Below, in pieces: positions 25,844-35,569 of a DNA stretch of 64,000 nucleotides (position 1 is its first letter; every line of letters begins with the position of its first letter). The DNA is from an uncultured Methanobacterium sp. (lineage in GTDB: Archaea > Methanobacteriota > Methanobacteria > Methanobacteriales > Methanobacteriaceae). The stretch lies in the NCBI RefSeq assembly GCF_963666025.1, contig NZ_OY762552.1, forward strand, positions 806,001 to 870,000. The letters are read 5' to 3'. Made by a program: the position numbers and the translations under genes. A model generated the notes under the pieces. It saw only the letters and a program-made list of their open reading frames with translations. It had not been told where the DNA came from and did not search any database.

Positions 25844-27015
25844 GGTTTTGTAGAAACCCTTTTTTTTAGTTGATTTGTGTTGTTCTGTAGATGTTGTATA
25901 TTGTGTTTTTGAGTTTGGTTTCTTTGTTTGATAGTTTTGTGCTTCTGCTATGGTTTGTGCCGTTGAATTTTCTTTTTATTGTTGAAAATATGCTTTCTAT
26001 ATTGTTTCTTTTTGCGTATATTTTGTTTCGGAATATTGTTGAGCTTTTTAGTCTGTATTGTCCTTTTTTTGCTCTGTTTTTGAGTGGTATTTGGTCAAAT
26101 GCTTTGAGTTCTTCATTTATGCATTTTCTTATTGGTTCTGTGTCATATGCTTTGTCTGCTACTATGTAATCTGGTTTATACTTTTTGATTTGTCTTAATG
26201 CGGGTTTTGCAAATTGTGTGTCGTATTTTGGTCCACGTGATGTTTGATAATATAAAATAAGGCGTGTTTTTACGTCTATTGTTAAATGGTTTTTTATGTA
26301 GCTTTTTCTTTCTTTTTGCCGTATTTTTGCATAATACTTGTCTGCATAATCATTCGTAAAACCAGAGCCGTCTAATGCTATTATATCTGCTTTAATATCG
26401 TTTAATGATAATATTAAATGGTTAATTTCTCTAATTTGTTTTGAAGGTAGTCTTTTAAAAAATTTTTGGATCGTTGTAAAGTGTGGAACCTTTTTTATTC
26501 TCAAATATTTCTTAATTATGTCTGAAACATCAATAAAATCAATTATTTCACGATATGTTGATTTTGTGTAAATTTTCATTGCCAATATCGTGAATAAAGC
26601 ATGTTGTGAATATAAATGATTTGAAAAATCATTAGAATACTTATTTATCGCTATTTTAACATAATAATACGTTCTTTCGATGAATTTCACCAGTTTATTT
26701 TCTTTTAATTCACTATTCTTGTTTAAAACACTTTTTAAACATTGAATTTTAGAATTTTTAAAATTAAAATCCAAAAGATTTAATTGCTTTGAAACTCCAC
26801 TATAAACAGGGGAATAATAGATTTCGCTAATCATAATAATATTATTCCCCTTTCTCATTATAAATACTTTAGCAACCTGTTTTAAAAATATGTAGCTATA
26901 ATTTCAAGTGAAAACAGGAAAAACAAAACCTAAAACTAACAAATTTTTTTTATTACAAAAAAATCTACAAAAAACCTCAATTTCAAATAAAAAAAATAAG
27001 GGTTTCTACAAAGCC
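25844..27015 (-). mobile_element. Complete insertion sequence, IS5-like, 1172 bp
   Basis: The element is bounded by terminal inverted repeats. The left end GGTTTTGTAGAAACCC and the complement of the right end GGCTTTGTAGAAACCC match at 15 of 16 positions, and T-rich similarity continues inward. The identical octamer AAAATTTG flanks both sides as a target duplication. It carries one transposase gene on the minus strand. An 8-bp duplication fits some IS5-group elements. It is intact and probably recently active. Confidence 0.9.
25866..26858 (-). CDS. DDE transposase, IS5-like
   Basis: A 330-residue transposase. The catalytic triad is visible as D163 (IIALDGSGF), D235 (IVADKAYDTEPIR) and E288 in NNIESIFSTIKRKFNG, an arrangement typical of IS4/IS5-type enzymes. 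The N-terminal part is Lys/Asn-rich, as expected of an AT-rich host. There is no internal stop or frameshift, so the enzyme looks functional. The start may be ATG 26858 or ATG 26834, since a GGGG lies before the latter. Confidence 0.9.
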   Translation of the reverse strand: MRKGNNIIMISEIYYSPVYSGVSKQLNLLDFNFKNSKIQCLKSVLNKNSELKENKLVKFIERTYYYVKIAINKYSNDFSNHLYSQHALFTILAMKIYTKSTYREIIDFIDVSDIIKKYLRIKKVPHFTTIQKFFKRLPSKQIREINHLILSLNDIKADIIALDGSGFTNDYADKYYAKIRQKERKSYIKNHLTIDVKTRLILYYQTSRGPKYDTQFAKPALRQIKKYKPDYIVADKAYDTEPIRKCINEELKAFDQIPLKNRAKKGQYRLKSSTIFRNKIYAKRNNIESIFSTIKRKFNGTNHSRSTKLSNKETKLKNTIYNIYRTTQIN

Positions 27016-27023
27016 AAAATTTG
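27016..27023. repeat. Target-site duplication, right
   Basis: AAAATTTG directly follows the right terminal inverted repeat and matches the left copy exactly. Confidence 0.85.
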
Positions 27024-27091
27024 ATTAAAATTGGATTTTTTGGATTTGATTTTTTTGGATTTAAAAATAGAATAAAAAAATAGGATTAAAA

Positions 27092-28126
27092 TTATTTGTT
27101 TTCACCATTTGCAGCCCGATAAATACTGTCAATCATGATCTCAAACAGATTATCAGTTGAAAGTTTAAATGAGGAGTGATCATCTTTAAGAAGCTCTTTT
27201 GCCATTCCCACTATTTCTTCAGGACGTGTAGACCGTTTCATAAGCCCTTTTTTGATGTAGTAAGAATCCACGGAAAGTAGTTTACCAGGATAACAGGATA
27301 TCACTGGAGTTCCCAGAAGAGCAGCTTCACGGTTCATAGTTCCACCAGCCCCTATCACCAGGTCACATGCTTTCATAAGACTGAAAGTATCTACAGGGGG
27401 TTTTATAAGGGTGATCTGGTCATCATTTTCAAATATCTGCTGCTGTTCCCGGAAGCGAGGTATCACCAGAATATTAGCCTGATCCTCCAGAGCTTCAACA
27501 ATAGGAGATAAAACAGTTTTTTTACAATCAGCATCTAAATAAGAAGCTAATGCAGGTTCTGGCCTCATTAATATTGTTTTTTCCTTTTCAATATCTAATT
27601 TAAGGTCCTCAAATATATGGGGATTATACTGGAAGTCCACCAGATGAGTGATCTCTGATGTGCCATTATAAGGGAGCAAGTGGTCGGGATCTGCACCACA
27701 ACGAATTACCGCTTCTTTTTCAATCACTTCTGGGAGTACAATTGTATCACAAAGAGGTAAGGTTAATTTGTTAGCAGCTATGGCATGTTCATTATCTAAA
27801 ACATAAACACTGGGAATCTTAAGACCATAAGAAACTCGGGGAAGTTCAATAGAGTGTTTGGAAACAGCCACGTCTGGTTTTTCTCTGCTTATAATCTGAG
27901 AAAGTTCATAAGCCCTCTGTGTACTGCGAATGAGCTTTTCTTCCAGACTCACTCCGTGCCATCCCACCAGGTGGTAGTCTATTTCAAATAGGTCCAGAAG
28001 TCTGTGCACATCACCAAAACGGCGGGCAGTTATAAAAACTTCTTCACCCTGTTCCTCCAGGTAGCGGATTATACTGTGAAAAAACCTTACATGAGGAGAG
28101 TTAACTATGTCGATCCATATCTTCAA
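27092..28126 (-). CDS. DUF354 protein, GT-B-like fold
   Basis: A 344-residue protein of the DUF354 family. MKIWIDIVNSPHVRFFHSII at the N-terminus and GAGGTMNREAALLGTPVISCYPGKLLSVDSYYIKKG near 255-290 are hallmarks, the latter resembling the nucleotide-sugar site of UDP-GlcNAc 2-epimerase/GT-B enzymes. A role in surface-glycan synthesis is plausible but not proven. It lies upstream, in the reading direction, of the insertion sequence and downstream of hypB. Confidence 0.8.
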   Translation of the reverse strand: MKIWIDIVNSPHVRFFHSIIRYLEEQGEEVFITARRFGDVHRLLDLFEIDYHLVGWHGVSLEEKLIRSTQRAYELSQIISREKPDVAVSKHSIELPRVSYGLKIPSVYVLDNEHAIAANKLTLPLCDTIVLPEVIEKEAVIRCGADPDHLLPYNGTSEITHLVDFQYNPHIFEDLKLDIEKEKTILMRPEPALASYLDADCKKTVLSPIVEALEDQANILVIPRFREQQQIFENDDQITLIKPPVDTFSLMKACDLVIGAGGTMNREAALLGTPVISCYPGKLLSVDSYYIKKGLMKRSTRPEEIVGMAKELLKDDHSSFKLSTDNLFEIMIDSIYRAANGENK

Positions 28127-28231
28127 CCCATCACCATCTCAATTAATTTTAACCCTAAATTGATTTTTTAATCAAATTTAGCTTTGATTAAATATTTTAA
28201 TCCTTTTTTATCTTTAATTAAATCCTTATAA

Positions 28232-28880
<649 letters not shown>

Positions 28881-28888
<8 letters not shown>

Positions 28889-29261
28889 CCTCATCACTCT
28901 TTTCTATTTTAATAGTTTTAACATTACATTCCTTTCCAGTTAAAATTTCCACATTCCTTTCCCCACACTCAGGACATAAGACTATGGTCAGATAATGGTC
29001 TGAACCGTCAGTATTTGCCAATCCCGTGAACTCACAGCCGCGGCATTTAATTTCCACTGGAATATCTTCGATAATGATTTCTGCGTTTTCAAGGAGTGTG
29101 TCCTCAACTATGACATCTAATAAGAATTTTAACTGCTCAGGATTTAACATGGTAAGCATTCCCACTTCAATAGTGACTTCAACTACCTCTGTGGCATTAT
29201 TTTTCTCTGCAGCATCTATTACTGTGTCCACTATGGCCTGGGCCATGGATAACTCATGCAT
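28881..29261 (-). CDS. hypA: Hydrogenase nickel incorporation protein HypA
   Basis: A 126-residue nickel metallochaperone. MHELSMAQAIVDTVIDAA is the classic N-terminus; His2 and nearby Glu bind nickel. The zinc ribbon has CRGCEF and CPECGERNVEI (two C-x2-C). GAGGT lies upstream of ATG 29261. It is co-transcribed with hypB and divergent from prs. Confidence 0.95.
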
Positions 29262-29276
29262 TGGACTACCTCTCTA

Positions 29277-29349
<73 letters not shown>

Positions 29350-29355
29350 CAAGCT

Positions 29356-29388
29356 GCTTCTTCCCATGGCAATAATAGCCGGAGAAGC
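29356..29388. promoter_or_regulatory. Nested inverted repeat upstream of prs
   Basis: GCTTCT (29356-29361) pairs with AGAAGC (29383-29388), and inside it GGC (29368-29370) pairs with GCC (29378-29380) around AATAATA. It lies in the hypA/prs divergent region, about 56 nt before the prs start. An operator or leader hairpin is possible. Confidence 0.35.
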
Positions 29389-29444
29389 TAAAATAAGCTA
29401 TTTAAAATCTTTAGTAATATTTTAATTAATTTATGGTGATTTTA

Positions 29445-30314
29445 ATGATAATCGGAGGATCTTCTTCCCAGAAACTAGCCGCAAACATTGCACGTGAGAT
29501 GGATGATATACTTTGTCCCCTTGAAACTCGAAAATTCCCTGATGGAGAACGCTACTTAAGAATTAAAGGAGATGTGGAAGATGGGGTGGTGGTGGTGCAG
29601 TCCACTGGCTACCCTCAGGATGAAAACCTCATGGAACTCTTCCTGATATTAAAAACCATTCGTAACATGGGCATCACTGACATCCGCACAGTCATCCCCT
29701 ATTTTGGTTATGGTAGGCAGGAAAAAAGTTTTAATTATGGGGAAGCTGTCTCTGCAGATGTGGTTTGTCAGTTAATAGAGTTTGCAGGTGCAAGTTCTGT
29801 TTACAGTGTAAATCTCCACGAGCAGAGCATCTGTGATCTGTTTAACATCCCGGCCTATAATCTTTCAGCCATGCCTGCAATTGCTAATTATGTGGAAAAT
29901 AATGTGGAAGATCCGGTAATTGTGGCCCCAGATAAGGGTGCTCTGGGCTTTGCCCAAGAAGTTGCAAGTATACTTAACTGTGAATCAGACTATCTGGAGA
30001 AAGTACGCCTATCCCCTGAAAAAGTGGAGACCAAACCCAAAAACCTGGATGTTGAGGGTAGGGATGCAGTTATAATTGATGACATTATCAGCACCGGTGG
30101 GACCATTGTCAATGCCTGCGGTATCCTGAAAGAACACCAGGCCCGTAGAATTGTGGTGAGCTGTGTGCACCCGGTACTGGTGGGTGATGCCCTGCTTAAA
30201 ATATTCGCTGCCGGAGCAGATGATGTGGTTGGAAGCGACACCCTCAAGTCTGAAGTGAGCAATGTTTCCGTAGCGAGTTTAGTGGCTGATGCATTGAATG
30301 ATAATACACATTGA
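29445..30314 (+). CDS. prs: Ribose-phosphate pyrophosphokinase (PRPP synthase)
   Basis: A 289-residue enzyme that makes PRPP from ribose 5-phosphate and ATP. Motifs are the N-terminal MIIGGSSSQKLAANIA, the FPDGERYLRI ATP/ribose region, IPYFGYGRQEKSFNYGEAVSADV, and the PRPP loop DAVIIDDIISTGGTI. GGTGAT lies 5 nt before ATG 29445, which also matches the family start, so the 4-codon-longer frame is rejected. Confidence 0.96.
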   Translation: MIIGGSSSQKLAANIAREMDDILCPLETRKFPDGERYLRIKGDVEDGVVVVQSTGYPQDENLMELFLILKTIRNMGITDIRTVIPYFGYGRQEKSFNYGEAVSADVVCQLIEFAGASSVYSVNLHEQSICDLFNIPAYNLSAMPAIANYVENNVEDPVIVAPDKGALGFAQEVASILNCESDYLEKVRLSPEKVETKPKNLDVEGRDAVIIDDIISTGGTIVNACGILKEHQARRIVVSCVHPVLVGDALLKIFAAGADDVVGSDTLKSEVSNVSVASLVADALNDNTH

Positions 30315-30509
30315 GATATAATACAACAGTTGAGATAAAAAAATAGATAAAAAAATGAAATTATTTGGATAAAAAATAAATTGAGGAAACTACATAATAT
30401 TCTTAATAATTTATCCATTCCACTATGTTATCCTTTAATACTGCATTAAACCCAGTATAAGAACAGTATACATTGATTAACCGGAGATATGAAAATTATG
30501 GTGAAAGAA

Positions 30510-30830
30510 ATGACAAACTGGACCCCTGTACTCATAGGAATTGTTGTAACTGTGATTATTGGACTTATTGGAATATTCATACCCTTTTTAGCCATTTTAG
30601 CCCCTATAATTGGTGGTTTTGTTGCGGCATATATTGTAGGAGGGGATTACAAGGATGGTGCAGTTAGCGGCGGTATCGCCGGTGCTGGTGGAGGAGCCGT
30701 CCTGGGATTCGTGTTACTAGGTGCTTTCACCGCAATAATCGGTGGTTTGGCCCTTGGATTTATTTTTGGCCTCATAATGGGAATTATCGGAGGAGTAATT
30801 GGGATAGTAGTTAAAGGCAGGTTTGACTAG
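30510..30830 (+). CDS. Small glycine-rich membrane protein, DUF5518-like
   Basis: A 106-residue membrane protein with about three to four hydrophobic segments rich in Gly and Ala (GGIAGAGGGAVLGFVLLGAF, GLIMGIIGGVIGIVV), a glycine-zipper-like pattern. It aligns along its length with the next gene (MTNWTPVLIG versus MVNWTAVAIG), which also fixes the start at ATG 30510 with GGTGA 5 nt upstream. The family is DUF5518-like; function is unknown. Confidence 0.75.
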   Translation: MTNWTPVLIGIVVTVIIGLIGIFIPFLAILAPIIGGFVAAYIVGGDYKDGAVSGGIAGAGGGAVLGFVLLGAFTAIIGGLALGFIFGLIMGIIGGVIGIVVKGRFD

Positions 30831-30950
30831 GTTTGAAGTACTAAGTTTGAAGTACTTAAATTACAGGAAAAGTACCGATAAAAGTTTGATGTAATAAATT
30901 ATTCATTACTTGTTCATTCAAAAAAAATCATACAAGGGAGTTGATGGATA

Positions 30951-31334
30951 ATGGTGAATTGGACAGCAGTGGCTATTGGTTTCGCAGTAACAGTTATACT
31001 GGAAACAATTGGAATTATTTTCCTTTCCTTAGATTCAGCAGTTTCCATATTTGTAAGTATCTTTGCACCAATAATAGGAGGTCTTATAGCAGCTTATTGG
31101 GGCACTGCAACCTATAAAGAAGGGGTTATAAATGGAGGTCTTGCAGGAGGAATGGGTTCTTTAATAGCGGCTATTATTTTTATCCCTGGAACTCTAATAT
31201 TTATTGCAGAAAACGCAGCAATTAGCTTTATTACCAGTGCAATACTGGGCATTATAGGTGGTTTGGTAGGGATATTAGCCAAAGGGAAACCAAAAGAAAA
31301 AGAGGAACTTTCCCCTGAAAAACCCGATACATGA
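30951..31334 (+). CDS. Small glycine-rich membrane protein, DUF5518-like (paralogue)
   Basis: A 127-residue paralogue of the preceding gene. The order of elements is the same: MVNWTAVAIGFAVTVILETIG, SIFAPIIGGLIAAYWG, NGGLAGGMGSLIAA, and ILGIIGGLVGILAKG, followed by a charged tail KPKEKEELSPEKPDT that the paralogue lacks. It is 120 nt from its neighbour, with GGGAG upstream of the start. It arose by tandem duplication. Function is unknown. Confidence 0.75.
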   Translation: MVNWTAVAIGFAVTVILETIGIIFLSLDSAVSIFVSIFAPIIGGLIAAYWGTATYKEGVINGGLAGGMGSLIAAIIFIPGTLIFIAENAAISFITSAILGIIGGLVGILAKGKPKEKEELSPEKPDT

Positions 31335-31953
31335 TTTGTGTAAACATAGAGACTCAAATTGCAATATACAGACCTAACTACAAACATACGGGACCTCATT
31401 GAATATATGAGCCCAATTATAAACATACGGGACCTAATTGCAAACTTATATCTATTTTTTTATTTCAATATTCTTATTTTTTCCATTTCTTAAATTTCTA
31501 ATTATTTCCAGTTTCTAAAACTAAAGTTTCCAAACTAAAAATCCAATTTAACAACACAATTCCCAACAACATATTCGGTGAGTACTGGTCGCTTATCTGG
31601 CAGGGAATCCAAAACTTATATTATAAAAAATAGCTCAAAATAAATATATGGAGGGGTTGTCTTGATGAAACCTATTTTTAGGGACAATATGTGTATGGGG
31701 AATATCAAAGAGGAACTTTTCTTTGAAACGCTTTTTTTAATAAGTCTTATAAAAAAACAGTTACTGATGTTCACAATCCCACTTGGTTCAATTACCCACT
31801 GTTCAATTACCAATTTTAACTACTTATATCACACTCACTACTCTGTTTCACATCCACTAACAGTTTCACACCTTATTTCCAAATTAAACACAGGCCAGCT
31901 TTTAATTCTACAATGCATACTCACGCAACAATACATACCCCCGGAGGCTAAAC
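31335..31953. other. Gap before the partner-switching genes
   Basis: A 619-nt stretch. It begins with a ~40-nt tandem repeat (31342-31450) and is AT-rich thereafter. One 103-codon frame (31662-31973) has a GGAGG nearby but overlaps the next gene and resembles no protein, so it is not called. A promoter for the 31954 gene should lie here. Confidence 0.5.
31342..31450. repeat. ~40-nt imperfect tandem repeat, 2.7 units
   Basis: Units 31342-31381, 31382-31420 and 31421-31450 each start with AAACATA. Units two and three share AAACATACGGGACCT. The repeat directly follows the second DUF5518-like gene. Confidence 0.8.
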
Positions 31954-33465
31954 ATGGCCCAGGATACAGTTGATAAAGAGAAGGTTAATAAAGAGATTCT
32001 GGCTTCATTGAAGTTCAAAGCTGAGCTGAAATTACTCCCCATAGTTTTACGTGCTGTGCGGGATGTTGCCTGTAGATATGGTATGGATGAAGTTTCAATA
32101 AGAGATTTAGAGCTGGCAACAGAAGAAGCATGCCACAACGTTATAGAACACGCCTACGAACCAGGTGAAGAAGGATACTATAAGGTTAAAATTCACCGAG
32201 AACCCACATGTTTCCGGATTACAGTGCGAGATGAGGGAATACCTTTCAATCTTCAGCGTTTAAATGAAGATGAACCCTCAGACATCGGTGTCAAGCTAAT
32301 GCGCGCATGTACTGATGAAATTAGAAGTAAATATCTGGGAAAAAAGGGAAAAGTGGTGGAACTGGTTAAAAATTTCCCTTTTGAACCGGTGGCTGAAGTA
32401 GAAACAACAACCATGAGCATGTCCAGTGAACCTGATTTAGCACCTCCCTCTGAAAAAGTAATTCTGCGCCTGATGCGTTCTGATGAAACCGTATCCCTGG
32501 CCAGATTAATATATCGGGTTTATGGCTACACTTATCCCCATGAAGATATTTACTATCCTGAAAAATTCGCCTCCCTCATAGAATCAGGACTGGTGACCTC
32601 CTGTGTGGCGGTAAATGAGAAGGATGAAATTGTGGGGCATCTGGGAGTTTTCCTGGAAACCCCTGAAGATCATGTGGGTGAATCTGCTCTGGCTGCAGTA
32701 GACCCTCGATACAGGGGAAGAGGACTGTTTCCCCGGATGAAAAAGATGATGATGGATGAAGTTGCGTCAAAAGGCATTCTCGGCCTTTATAGCCGGGCAG
32801 TGACCGTTCACGTGGCATCACAAAAATCAAACGTTAAAATGGGTGCCAAAGAAACTGGTTTTGTACTGGCACACTCCCCACCTACCGCCATTTTCAAAAA
32901 AATGAAAACTGAAATAGCAAATATCCGGCGAACTGTAGCCCTATTCTATGTACCAGTTGTTCCTGATAGGGAGCAAACTGTCTTTTTACCCTATAATCAC
33001 CAGAAAATTATCAGTGAAATTTATAAGCACTCAGAATTACCACGATTTTTCAAAAAAGCAGATCCAGATAATGTGGATCTGGCCCCCCATTCCCATATTC
33101 ATTCCCATATTTTACCAGAAATGGCCAGTGCATTTTTAAGGGTTAAAGAGTTTGGAGTGGACTTTATAGATGAGCTGAAGCTTCAGGTCCGGGATTTAAA
33201 AGAGCGGAAAACTGAACTTATAGTGCTGGATCTGCCTTTAAAGGATCCCGGCACTGCTAGGTTGTGCCCTGAAATCGAGAAAATGGGATTTTTCTTCTGC
33301 GGTATCATGCCCGAATACTTGGAAGGGGATTCCATCCGCCTGCAGTACCTTAACAATGTGACCTTTGATCCCGAAAGCGTGGATGTTTATTCAGAATTTG
33401 CCCAGGAAATATTCCATTACGTGGTGGGTGAATGGGAGAAACATTATTCTACAGGAGAATTATAA
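31954..33465 (+). CDS. RsbW-like serine kinase fused to GNAT acetyltransferase
   Basis: A 503-residue fusion. Residues about 20-145 are a HATPase_c_2 (RsbW/SpoIIAB-type) domain with N-box E58-x3-N62 (EEACHNVIEHAY), D93-x-G95 (RDEGIPFN) and a GVKLMRAC loop. Residues about 168-300 are a GNAT domain with RYRGRGLF (252-259) as acetyl-CoA loop. The remaining 200 residues look like a second, degenerate acyltransferase-like domain. GGAGG lies 6 nt before ATG 31954. It starts a four-gene co-directional set with a STAS protein, a PP2C phosphatase and a second RsbW. The acetyl acceptor is unknown. Confidence 0.85.
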   Translation: MAQDTVDKEKVNKEILASLKFKAELKLLPIVLRAVRDVACRYGMDEVSIRDLELATEEACHNVIEHAYEPGEEGYYKVKIHREPTCFRITVRDEGIPFNLQRLNEDEPSDIGVKLMRACTDEIRSKYLGKKGKVVELVKNFPFEPVAEVETTTMSMSSEPDLAPPSEKVILRLMRSDETVSLARLIYRVYGYTYPHEDIYYPEKFASLIESGLVTSCVAVNEKDEIVGHLGVFLETPEDHVGESALAAVDPRYRGRGLFPRMKKMMMDEVASKGILGLYSRAVTVHVASQKSNVKMGAKETGFVLAHSPPTAIFKKMKTEIANIRRTVALFYVPVVPDREQTVFLPYNHQKIISEIYKHSELPRFFKKADPDNVDLAPHSHIHSHILPEMASAFLRVKEFGVDFIDELKLQVRDLKERKTELIVLDLPLKDPGTARLCPEIEKMGFFFCGIMPEYLEGDSIRLQYLNNVTFDPESVDVYSEFAQEIFHYVVGEWEKHYSTGEL

Positions 33466-33569
33466 CTGTGAATAAATAACCATAAAGAGGATTAGAAAAT
33501 AAACCTGAAAAAGATATACAGCTCTAAAAGAATAAATCTCGGTTTAACTATTTATTGGATGGTGTGGAA

Positions 33570-33902
33570 ATGGAATTCACAGAAAAAACAATGAATGATG
33601 TAGAAATAATTTTTTTAAATGGTCGACTGGATGCATATAATTCTAATCTGGTTGAAAACAAGCTAGATGAACTTATTGATTCCGGTAAGATAAAAATGGT
33701 CGCTGATCTTTCGGGAGTGGAATACATAAGCAGTTCAGGTTTAAGGGTAATGCTTTCATCCCTTAAAAAACTGAATAAACTGGGAGGGGTTCTAAAACTG
33801 TCATCTTTACAACCCTATGTTAAGGAAGTCTTTGAAATTGCAGGTTTTACACAGCTCTTTCAGATTTATGATTCAGAAGATGAAGCAGTTAATAGCTTCT
33901 AA
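33570..33902 (+). CDS. STAS-domain anti-anti-sigma-type antagonist (RsbV-like)
   Basis: A 110-residue stand-alone STAS protein. The phosphorylation motif is ADLSGVEYISSSGLRVML; Ser56, immediately before Gly57, aligns with the serine phosphorylated in SpoIIAA. In bacterial partner switching this protein is phosphorylated by an RsbW kinase and dephosphorylated by an RsbU phosphatase; both types are its neighbours. ATG 33570 has GGTG about 6 nt upstream, and the 5-codon-longer TTG frame is rejected. Confidence 0.88.
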   Translation: MEFTEKTMNDVEIIFLNGRLDAYNSNLVENKLDELIDSGKIKMVADLSGVEYISSSGLRVMLSSLKKLNKLGGVLKLSSLQPYVKEVFEIAGFTQLFQIYDSEDEAVNSF

Positions 33903-33990
33903 AGCGATCCTTAGCTTCTAAACATTCTAAATAAATCAATTACACGTATTCTAAGTCCTTACATGTTTAAATCCTAAAAACAAGATTTCT

Positions 33991-35358
33991 ATGGACACCT
34001 TGAGCATAACCCTTTTTACCGACCTGATAGAGAAAGTTTGTGTTATCTTTGTCATGGCTTACCTCCTGACCCGTCTGAAATACTTCACCGAAGTCCTTGA
34101 TGGTAAATTAACCATTAAAAATCAGTTAATACTCATTTTAATATTTGGTGGCATATCCATCTACGGATCATATTCAGGGGTGGATCTATTTGGAGCAATT
34201 GCCAATGTACGTGATCTGGGCCCCATGGTAGCAGGACTGGTTGGAGGACCAATTGTCGGTCTGGGAGCTGGGTTGATAGGTGGTTTGCATCGTTTAACAA
34301 TGGGAGGGTTCACCTGCCTTCCCTGTTCATTATCCACCATTCTGGCAGGATTATTTGCAGGTATCATTTATCTAGCCAACCGAAAACGCTTCATTGGCAT
34401 CTGGGGGGCAGTTTTATTCTCCATTTTATTTGAAACCTTCCACATGATCCTGGCACTCATACTGGCATCCCCCTTCTCCCAGGCCCTGCAAGTGGTTGAA
34501 AATCTTTACATCCCCATGATACTGGCCAATGCGGTGGGAATGTTCATTTTCGCATTTATGATTACCAATCTCATAAAAGAGCGGAAAACAAAAAGGGAAA
34601 GGGACAAACTCTCAGCTCAACTTGAAAGAAGGAAAAAGGAACTGGAAATAGCTCATCAAATTCAGGAAAGTTTCCTACCTCACACCATACCATTTATTGA
34701 GAATTATGACTTGGCAGCCAGCAGCATACCAGCCCAGGAAGTGGGCGGTGACTTTTATGATTTCATACCCATTTCCAAGGAACAAACCGGTCTTACCATT
34801 GGGGATGTTTCAGGTAAAGGGATACCCGCAGCCCTTTTCATGGCATTTTCACGTACACTCCTCCGGGCCAAAGCCTGCCGCAACCCAGGGGTTGGTAGAA
34901 TGATAGAAAGCGTTAATAACTTCATTAACGAAGAACCCCATTCCAACATGTTTGTAACCCTGTTTTACAGTATTCTGGATAACTCCAGAAACAAACTCAC
35001 CTTTGTAAATGCAGGTCATAACCCCCCACTACTTTTAAGAAATGAAAATGAAGAAATCATCCGATTAAGTACTGGGGGTGTGGTTTTAGGGGCTATGAAA
35101 GGCCTTAAAATGGCTGAAAAAACTATAGATCTCTGTCCGGGGGATCTTCTGGTTTTATACACCGATGGGGTTACTGAGGCCATTAACCGGCAAGAAGACC
35201 AGTTCGGTGAGGAACGGTTGATTAAACTTATAATAGACAATCAGGATCTGTCTTCTGATGAATTGAAGAACCTTATTATTGATCAGGTTTATGATTTTGC
35301 TTCTGGCACACCCCAGGCCGATGACATCACCCTTATGGTGCTGAGGAGGAGGTTATGA
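33991..35358 (+). CDS. Membrane PP2C phosphatase (RsbU/SpoIIE) with LytS-type 5TM sensor
   Basis: A 455-residue protein. Residues about 10-195 hold five to six hydrophobic helices resembling the 5TMR-LYT sensor of LytS (GGPIVGLGAGLIGGLHRLTMGGFTCLPC). A coiled-coil linker follows (about 197-225). The PP2C domain has the metal-binding aspartates: D254 in GGDFYDF, D272 in GDVSGKG, then VNAGHNPPLL, LYTDGVTEA and ADDITLMVL. All are present, so it should dephosphorylate phosphoserine, presumably the upstream STAS protein. The membrane domain suggests an external or envelope signal. Confidence 0.88.
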   Translation: MDTLSITLFTDLIEKVCVIFVMAYLLTRLKYFTEVLDGKLTIKNQLILILIFGGISIYGSYSGVDLFGAIANVRDLGPMVAGLVGGPIVGLGAGLIGGLHRLTMGGFTCLPCSLSTILAGLFAGIIYLANRKRFIGIWGAVLFSILFETFHMILALILASPFSQALQVVENLYIPMILANAVGMFIFAFMITNLIKERKTKRERDKLSAQLERRKKELEIAHQIQESFLPHTIPFIENYDLAASSIPAQEVGGDFYDFIPISKEQTGLTIGDVSGKGIPAALFMAFSRTLLRAKACRNPGVGRMIESVNNFINEEPHSNMFVTLFYSILDNSRNKLTFVNAGHNPPLLLRNENEEIIRLSTGGVVLGAMKGLKMAEKTIDLCPGDLLVLYTDGVTEAINRQEDQFGEERLIKLIIDNQDLSSDELKNLIIDQVYDFASGTPQADDITLMVLRRRL

Positions 35359-35520
35359 TCTTGAATGAATTATTTGATCATAATAAAATGAGATCTTGAT
35401 GAATTATGTGATCCTGAATACGATTGTGAACTAATGATGAATTATTGACCTTGAATCAATAGAGATTTGATGAAATACGTGATCTAGAATACAATTGTGA
35501 TTTATGATGAATTATAATTC
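35357..35520. repeat. 72-nt imperfect tandem repeat between rsbU- and rsbW-like genes
   Basis: A unit at 35390-35461 is repeated at 35462-35520, sharing GAGAT(C)TTGATGAA and GATGAATTAT blocks. A partial copy precedes it at about 35357-35389 and overlaps the last codons of the phosphatase gene. Confidence 0.75.
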
Positions 35521-35569
35521 TTAAGAGGATGATGAATCTACAGAAAATGTCTTGAGGAGGATTGTGTGA

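Noticed and set aside
31662..31973. 103-codon plus-strand frame with GGAGG upstream, before the RsbW-GNAT gene
   Set aside because: It overlaps the strongly supported next start by 20 nt, has unusual Leu/His/Ser-rich composition, and resembles no family. It is probably a chance frame.
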